Part shown: in pieces, positions 47,391-54,393 of the stretch | How the letters are laid out: every line of letters begins with the position of its first letter | How positions within the stretch are numbered: the first letter of the stretch is position 1 | Origin: Saccoglossus kowalevskii | Lineage: Eukaryota > Hemichordata > Enteropneusta > Harrimaniidae | DNA length: 54,393 nucleotides | Direction of reading: 5' to 3' | Assembly (NCBI RefSeq): GCF_000003605.2 | Contig: NW_003141316.1 | Span: 129,818 to 184,210 of the forward strand | Notes under the pieces: model-generated | The model's input: only the letters and a program-made list of their open reading frames with translations | What the model was told of the DNA's origin: nothing | Databases searched by the model: none | Made by a program: the position numbers and the translations under genes

Positions 47391-47905
47391 GTTCCAAAGT
47401 ACTGAAGTGTTTGACATGTAAAAAGACCTACTTGTGTGCTGAGAATATTAACAACGAGACCTGCTACAAATGCAAAGAACAGCTAACAGCCGTCACCAAG
47501 GACAATCCTGCTTCAAAACCCGAAGACCACGGCAATCCAGTCAACTGGAATAATTTTGTAAATAACACTGATGCAGAAAAGAATTTGACAAGGGTGAATA
47601 TGAGGTCAACGCCAAATGAGTCTGCAAAGCCAACCAATCAGGAACAATCTTCCATGGTGCCTCACATTGCCTCACCCAATCAGGATTCAGGTTACAAACA
47701 CTGGCAGGGAAGATTTATATATGAAAGGTCAAATGTCGCATCTGTCAGATCACCATGTGAGGTGGAACCAGTGAGCTCAACAACTAATGGCAGCTTAGGT
47801 AACATAGCTTGCGCTCCAACAACATATCCAACCAATCCATACATGCCTTACAACCACATGTCTGGTAGCATTGTTTTACCAGGACCTAGTAACATGTCAT
47901 ATTAA
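47391..47905 (+). CDS. PRDM-like protein, exon 9 (cysteine cluster and C-terminal tail)
   Basis: The last coding exon has a CTTATTGTAG acceptor, phase 1 in, and ends at TAA 47903-47905. It encodes residues 406-576. It opens with a cysteine cluster, KCLTCKKTY followed by TCYKCKEQ, with C412, C415, C421, C430 and C433. It starts like another C2H2 finger but lacks histidines; the CX2C-X14-CX2C layout could bind zinc as a ribbon. The remaining 140 residues are rich in Asn, Ser, Thr and Pro with no recognised fold and end GPSNMSY. The open frame runs upstream to an ATG at 47342, but that part is intron (pyrimidine tract and AG). Confidence 0.88.
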
Positions 47906-48922
47906 CAATTTTATCATTTTTATCAAAAAGTGCCTTTTGTGCAATCCTTTTAAATATTTTCCATCCAGCAGTAATATTTAATATTTTACTGATTTTAACT
48001 TCCTGTTTGTGATTATTGTACACTTGTTGTTGTTGATACCATGACATTCAAGACCAAATATTTTAAAAAAAAAGCTTTATGTATATAATTTTTTCAGCAA
48101 CATGAAAAAACTTTTTACCATTATTGATATTATACTATATTATATAAAATTCCTATTATATCGGAGTTTATATATAGGGCAAGGTGACTAACATTTTCCA
48201 AACAACCTAGTACTGGTACATACTGGTTCTAACCAGATCTTGTATTTGTACATACTGGTTCTAACCAGATCTTGTATTTGTACATACTGCTTCTAACCAG
48301 ATCTTGTATTTGTACATACTGGTTCTAACCAGATCTTGTATCTGCACATACTGGATGTAGTCAGTTAATGTACTGGTACATACTTGCTTTAACAGGATAA
48401 TTTACTGGCTCTAACCAGATATTGTTCTGGTTTTTATAACATTATTCTGTGAGAGTCAGGTGGCAGTAATATGCATTAAGACGTCACAACAGCTTTTGAC
48501 AATCACATTAGCATTCATCACAAATATCTCTTCAAGTGCCTTAAATTCAAAACTGTTATGACTTACATAGTATCAGTTTTGTGTTATTATTACACAAGGG
48601 GTTCAATAACATTGTATTAATGTAAGTGACCAGATAAAAATATACCTCAACATAGCGTAGTATAGAGGTCTGTCATCTATTTCATTTCAAACATCCCCAT
48701 TCATATTACCTGTGGAACATCTCGTCTTGTTACGTAACATGTAATACTTTTATGTATGGTGATTAAAAGGTGACAACCATGGCACATTGACAACTGTGTT
48801 GCTGCATATTAAAATACAAGATACTTTGTCTTTTTTGACTGGCAACATATTCTTATAGTTGCTTCTGCAGACCATGCATGTCTATTTTAACTGATTTGTT
48901 CACTCCAGTTATTATAAATAAA
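47906..48922 (+). other. Proximal 3' UTR of the PRDM gene
   Basis: AT-rich sequence after the stop codon. It includes the 32-bp tandem repeat at 48216-48376. A first clear AATAAA is at 48917-48922, a candidate proximal polyadenylation signal. Confidence 0.55.
48216..48376. repeat. Tandem repeat, five units of 32 bp
   Basis: Units start with GTACATACTGGTTCTAACCA (or a variant) at 48216, 48248, 48280, 48312 and 48344; the last is diverged. Each unit contains the self-complementary word TGGTTCTAACCA, so a transcript could form a row of small hairpins. Confidence 0.92.
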
Positions 48923-50102
48923 ATAACATCATGTGGACAAGTTTATTCCCCATAGCTAACTTTTCAAAAAATACAAATACTGAGTTAGGTTCACCAGTAG
49001 TACTGTTACTTTGATCTGATTTGTTCTAACTGATACAATTTATCAGTGTTAGACATAATATTGCAGCTTTTTACCAAATATGTTTTTTTATTGATCAAAA
49101 TATGATTGGTATCATGTTTTCGATCATTATTAACTATATAATATTTTTTCAACTATTTTGATTTAAATATTGTTTTACTTATAAATAAGTAGCTTTAGTG
49201 TTAAATTGGGATATATGTTTGATGGCATAGTCTGAGTAAACATGATTGTTTGGTTTCATTAAACCTATTTTATAAGATAATGCATATTAATTTTACTACA
49301 GTGTACGAGTGTGATAGTTTTTATTCTGAAAACTGACTTGGTTTGATTTTAATTGCTGCTTTGTGACCCTCCCTGATCACTTTGAGCTCCAGAAAAATTC
49401 CTGCCAGCATTTTAGATGCAACGTTTTGTTTATTTTTTATATATTTCTATGTTTGATCAAAATGGCTACATACAATTCTTGATCCAAATTTTAGCAAAAA
49501 TATGAAAAACAAATTATGTTGGCTTTGTGAAAGGTGGCAAGTGTCAACTTTGGCACTTGCAGATTCATCAAGAGGTAAGCGGTTCATTGAAATTCAAAAA
49601 TATTTTAAATATTGCAAAAAAAGAGATATAATAATGTAAATTATTAATATCATATGTATAATATAATAATATTATTCATTTTTTTGCAATAAGGAATAAA
49701 AAAATAGTTATACATGTACTTAACATGGATCAGATTGGTATTACCCTTTAATGCTGAATTTTTCACTAGGTTTTCATTTAAAAAATAATTAAATTTGAAT
49801 GAATACTAATTCATTTCCCCATATGATATTTCATATCTGTGTACTTGCCTTTATAATTTCATGATAGAATAATTTTTTCCTGAATGTTGTGGTTCAATTT
49901 GGTAGCAGTAAAAATTTCCCTGGGTGCCTTATCAAGACACTGAATCTACGTGACTTTGGCAAAATGTTATTTTCCTTGTGAATGACATTACGGTAACTAT
50001 ATAAAATTACAAAGGTTTACAAAATACCAACCTTTGTTTGACAAAACTCCATTTAAATCCACCAATATGCACTACAGCTCCTCAGTACTGGTAATCCAGC
50101 CA

Positions 50103-50305
50103 TACTGTAAAATACTTTATTTTAGCTGGAATTAATTTTCGCTGAAAAGACTTTTCGGGTGTTTTGTATGGAATTTATTTTCAATGATTTTTGGCAAATT
50201 GAATGTAAAATATAGGGAAAAAAATGTATTCGCTGGATTTTATTTTCACTGAATCATTCCTTCAGCGAAAATTAATTCCAAGCGAAAATAAAATATTTTA
50301 CAGTA
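50103..50305. mobile_element. MITE family A, copy 6
   Basis: Left end TACTGTAAAATACTTTATTT, right end AAATAAAATATTTTACAGTA. The body matches copies 4 and 5 with some deletions. If the distal polyadenylation site is used, it lies within the PRDM 3' UTR. Confidence 0.88.
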
Positions 50306-50897
50306 TTTAGTTTTATTCTGCAAAACTTCACTGCAATAGTAGTGTTTGCTTCATCTTTATCAGCAACATGCTGATAGTTTATATCAACCCTCACCAGTTT
50401 GATTCATGGTAAATCATTAACTACTAGACGGACATCTTCCAATTAATAGGTGGGGGCTGTCCAGAATGCAGAAAATGATTGTACAGTGGTAACACCATCG
50501 TTCCTATTATAATTACCTTATTTGGGTGTCAACATAATGTCTAATTTGCCAATTAGGGCATATGAATTCAAGTTGATTCTAACCTAGATGCTAAATGTGG
50601 TGTACTCTTTGACATACAGATATGTGGTGTTAGGAGGATTTTATTTAAGGCATAAAATTATGCATGACCTCCTAAAGGTCACACATCCTGGAACTGTTAT
50701 GGGTATATAGTCCTATTAACTGCAACGATTTCCAATATGTTTATATTTGCAATGTTTAACTTTATTTGAATTGTCATGACAACTGCTTGCATTTTTAGGG
50801 GAAAATAATTTTTAAATTCTCATTGAATTTGTACCTCAAGAAATTACCATGTTGTATGTTGGTTTAGACTACAAAAATAATTTGTACCTTAAATAAG

Positions 50898-51026
50898 TTA
50901 AAGAACGGTGGTCGTCGCGTAGCGTGTGTATTGATTTTCTGAAAACAAACAATTTATTTTACATGTGTTACATCACTATGAATCCCATATCAAACAGGAC
51001 ACGGCGCGATGACCACCGCCCTTTAA
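50898..51026. mobile_element. TTAA-flanked MITE family F, copy 4 (best ends)
   Basis: TTAA at 50898-50901 and 51023-51026. The left arm AGAACGGTGGTCGTCGCG and the right arm CGCGATGACCACCGCCCT are inverted complements with few mismatches. This copy best defines the family's terminal repeats. Confidence 0.85.
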
Positions 51027-51385
51027 ATATCATGCTAGCAGAAACTGTTCTGTAGTAGTCGTAGTAGTGCATCTGGCAGAACAAGACTATTGGTTCTTGT
51101 GCTACCTAGCAACATACTGGTAGTCATGGAAACTAACATAATTTACATATATTGTTTTCTGCTTTAATTTCATGAGATAATTTTTGTTGTGGTCGAGGAA
51201 ATTGCAGAATTTTGTAGCAGTTGACATTTCTTTAGAAATGCAATGTTGTGATTAATTTCAAAAAAATTTGGCCCTGCGCATTATCCGAACTCATCAAACT
51301 GTGAAAATTGAGTATGTCAAATGAACCGTATAGAACAATAATAATGTCCTTATTGCATCCTTAGAAATAAGTTTTTTCTATCAGT

Positions 51386-51569
51386 TATCGTAAAATCTGT
51401 ATTAGAAGCCGCATCCCTAATATAAGTCGCACCCATTCTTTTTGAGCAATTGAGTACCAAACATTCAGAATTTTCCATATGTGTAGATGATCTAATGGAA
51501 GCTGCATCCCCTCTGTTGCATTGTAACATTTTAATAGAAGCCACAGCTTCTAATACAGACTTTACAGTA
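51386..51569. mobile_element. MITE family D, copy 2
   Basis: A 184-bp copy in the opposite orientation to 35603-35787. Left end TATCGTAAAATCTGTATTAG, right end CTAATACAGACTTTACAGTA. It contains AAGCCGCATCCCTAATATAA and CATCCCCTCTGTTGCATTGT. Confidence 0.85.
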
Positions 51570-52010
51570 ATAGGAGTATCTGTATAAGTCAGTATACTGG
51601 AATTATATTGCGAGACATCAATTGTGTTTATTCTTCACCGTTAATGTGGATTACAATTATACAGCCAATCTACACTCATTCATGTATTAGATTAATGTTT
51701 CATTCCAGAATGGAATAATGTTCATGTACTTAAATCTCAATTTGTTTACATTTGTCTATTTTTTCAATGTAGTTTTGTTCTGTTTATAAGAAAAATATTT
51801 TGTATTGTTCATATTAATATTAAAAATTGTATTTTTGAGATTTTATATATATTTTTCTTTTTTTACGACCACTGCACATAATTTTATCTTATCTAGCTAG
51901 TTTCCATCCACCATGTAACTGACATACTAACATTTCTAATGTTATGCATTTTATCAGGTCTTTATAATTTACTATTTTGATTTAAATGGCAAAGAGCGCC
52001 ACTTTAAACA

Positions 52011-52050
52011 TACTGTAAAACATGTCTCTTTAGCGAAAATTGTCAACCAA
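52011..52050. mobile_element. MITE family C, left-end fragment
   Basis: TACTGTAAAACATGTCTCTT followed by TAGCGAAAATTGTC matches the family C left end; no matching right end was found nearby. Confidence 0.5.
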
Positions 52051-52829
52051 AGCTTTGTTATAGTGACCACCAGGTGTTTGTTGCAAAGAAACTTGCACTA
52101 TTGGGATATCAAAACTAATTAATCTGTTAGTTGTCTGTCTCAGGTGAATACCATGTACGTCACACTTAATAATATTATGAGTTATTTGACCAAAATACAT
52201 ATTTGTTTTCCTCAGGGTTTTCTTCTTAAATTTTAATCAAAAGACTCAATTAAAAATGTAGGTTGCTATAACGTATTCTTCCACACACAGTATTAAGTGG
52301 ATGACTATACTGAGTCATAAGCGAATGTAGAAGGCTAATTAGCCCCGTAGCAGCCTTCTAAGTAAACCCCTGATAGCACTCTAACACTTGTTTTGTTTTT
52401 TGCTGGGCAATATTGAGCATGCCACTTCTTGCCTGTTATTTTATTTCTCAGGTTTTAATGAAAACAATTTATTTTTTTCTCTCGTTGCATTCCTGACTGA
52501 TTTGTGACTTGAGGGCACTTTTTTTCCTGGTTTCAAAGAAAGAGGAACATGCATCGTTACAAAACGTTTTTTATAAGTTGATCTTGTTATGTACTTATCA
52601 TCTGAAAGTTTGACCCAATGGAGGTAGAACATGATGGCTGCAAAAAAAGATTGTGTTTTTTTTTGACGTTATTTGTAGTCATTGTGTGCCAGGTGCCAGG
52701 AAATTAGTGCCCTCTATGTGTGATTGAATTTTATTGAACTTTCTGATATCAATTTCATTTCTTGTGAACTTTAACTTTTTTGTTTGAAAACCAGATTCTA
52801 CCTCATATTGTTGTTGTTTATTCTATGAA

Positions 52830-52881
52830 AATAAACAGATTATTATATTATTAATTATCATGTGGTGTGTCTTTGTTGACT
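52830..52881 (+). promoter_or_regulatory. Candidate distal polyadenylation signal
   Basis: AATAAA at 52830-52835 is followed after 25 bases by TGTGGTGTGTCTTTGTTG, a textbook GU-rich downstream element. It may end a long PRDM 3' UTR of about 4.9 kb; a separate transcript is also possible. Confidence 0.45.
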
Positions 52882-53800
52882 TTACATATCTTCTTGTCAA
52901 CTGGGGAAATTTGGTTGCTACAGAGGGAGGGAAGGAGTCTTATTATGATACTGGTGTTGACATCAAATTTCTTGCCATGTGTCCTATCAATGGATGGTGA
53001 GAAAACATTAAATTGTGTGAATACATAATGTGGAACTGGGGAAAATGTAAATTAAAAAATTCAGGAGTATGAAAATAATGTATTTGAAAAATGAGGTGCA
53101 GAATCATTTAGTTTTTGACTTGCCTGGTATTTTGAACATCGAATACAGCAGTCATTGACACAACTGTATGTGCTACTAATAGAGCAAATACGGTTTTACA
53201 TGAACATCATCTTGGGAGCTTAAAGCTTCGGTAAAAATGGTTCAACGCCAGGAAGATAATCCCTCTATTGTTCAATGAGTTGCACCATGGGATACCACAA
53301 TGCAAGTATGTGATAGCTTAAAATTACAAGAGGATACCCATTTTCAGACAATTTCAATAAAAATGTAGACCCATTCTCAGAATATGGTTTTATTTTGATG
53401 CAAGCAATGAATTATATGAAAAAGTCATATTTTCATGATCCAGTGAATAAACATAATTTTTGGTTTATGTGTGATTCAATTGGAGATTGGCTTCTATTAG
53501 AGCAAATATGATATTTCAATAATTAATAATGACAGATTAGATTGGTTATCAACTTTCTGATACATGGTTTTGGATAGTCAGCTAAAGGCTGCCATATTCT
53601 TGAAAATAACAATGAAACTAGGGCAGCTCACAGCTCCCTATTGAGGATAATCTTAAGACATCCTAGATCCCACACTTGTAGCTGTCTAAATACTGTTTTC
53701 ATGTTTCTGTTTTGGTCTACTGTAGTAAGTTGATATCACTTGGCATAACTATATGTAGATTAAGTTATTAAAATATGAACACATAATATATTGTTTGTTA

Positions 53801-54393
53801 GCTCCGCTGTCGACTTTGTCATATGAGTGATTGTCCGTCGTCGTCGTCCGTCGTTCGTCGTCCGTGTCAATGTTTTACTTTTTCGACTTCTTCTTGAAAA
53901 CTACATGCCTAAATGCTTTGATACTTGGTGTATATGTACCTTGGGTAGACCTCTCTTAGGTTTGTTCATTTCATGTTGATATCTTTAATTCTCTAATTTT
54001 GGTGAATATTTTTGTCATTTTTGGTAAAAACTGATATTTTCGACTTCTTGTTAAAAACCGCAAGTGCAATTGCTTTGATATTACATCTATAGGTACTACA
54101 TGTGGACCTCTCTCAGATTTGTTAATTTTGTAATGATATCTTTAATTCTTTAATTTTGGTGATTATTTTTGTCATTTTTGGTAAAAACTGATATTTTCGA
54201 CTTCTTGTTAAAAACCGCAAGTGCAATTGCTTTGATACTACATATATAGGTACTACATGTGGACCTCTCTCAGATTTGTTCATTTCGTGATGATATCTTC
54301 AATTCTCTAATTTTGGTGAATATTTTTGTCATTTTTGGTAAAAACTGATATTTTCGACTTCTTGTTAAAAACCGCAAGTGCAATTGCTTTGAT
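53801..54393. repeat. Dispersed repeat with 157-bp tandem body, cut by window end
   Basis: The head GCTCCGCTGTCGACTTTGTC and a run of GTCGTCCGTC words are followed by a body in which CTGATATTTTCGACTTCTTG recurs at 54031, 54188 and 54345, exactly 157 bp apart. The head and the first part of the body also occur at 33245-33477. Non-coding; the right end is outside the window. Confidence 0.92.

Overview
The window looks like AT-rich nuclear DNA from an invertebrate animal. Genes are split by GT-AG introns, noncoding sequence dominates, and miniature inverted-repeat elements and minisatellites are abundant. I cannot fix the phylum; a lophotrochozoan or an invertebrate deuterostome would both fit. 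There is no bacterial gene organisation and I found no CRISPR array, rRNA or tRNA.

Two genes can be supported, both on the + strand. (1) At 268-2282 are the last two coding exons of a nuclear gene for mitochondrial ribosomal protein L17; its 5' exon(s) lie before the window. (2) At 10204-47905 is a complete nine-exon gene for a PRDM-type protein. It has an N-terminal PR (SET-related) domain, a proline-rich linker, six C2H2 zinc fingers, a terminal cysteine cluster and a Ser/Thr/Pro/Asn-rich tail. All eight introns keep the reading frame and give a 576-residue protein. Its zinc-finger order most resembles PRDM14, but the PR domain is divergent, so the subfamily is left open.

Layout: 1-2282 MRPL17 3' part; 2283-5700 AT-rich spacer with a diverged inverted repeat pair; 5700-10700 a visibly more CpG-rich stretch around PRDM exon 1, probably its promoter and regulatory region; 10417-41109 a 30.7-kb first intron that splits the PR domain and is filled with repeats; 41110-47905 the compact remaining exons; 47906 to about 52.9 kb a probable long 3' UTR or downstream region; 53.8-54.4 kb a 157-bp tandem repeat cut by the window edge.

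The most informative structure is in the mobile DNA. Several short inverted-repeat families share TACTGTAAAA-like ends. One copy (38771-38977) sits in one unit of an almost identical tandem duplication whose other unit is the uninterrupted site, which demonstrates a TA target duplication. A second element (16344-16670) sits in one copy of a diverged repeat whose sister copy keeps a single TTAA, supporting TTAA insertion. A third (13442-13593) has 8-bp target duplications. In the PRDM gene, intron 3 has a weak donor and an acceptor preceded by an ATTG microsatellite; its retention would give a PR-only protein without zinc fingers.
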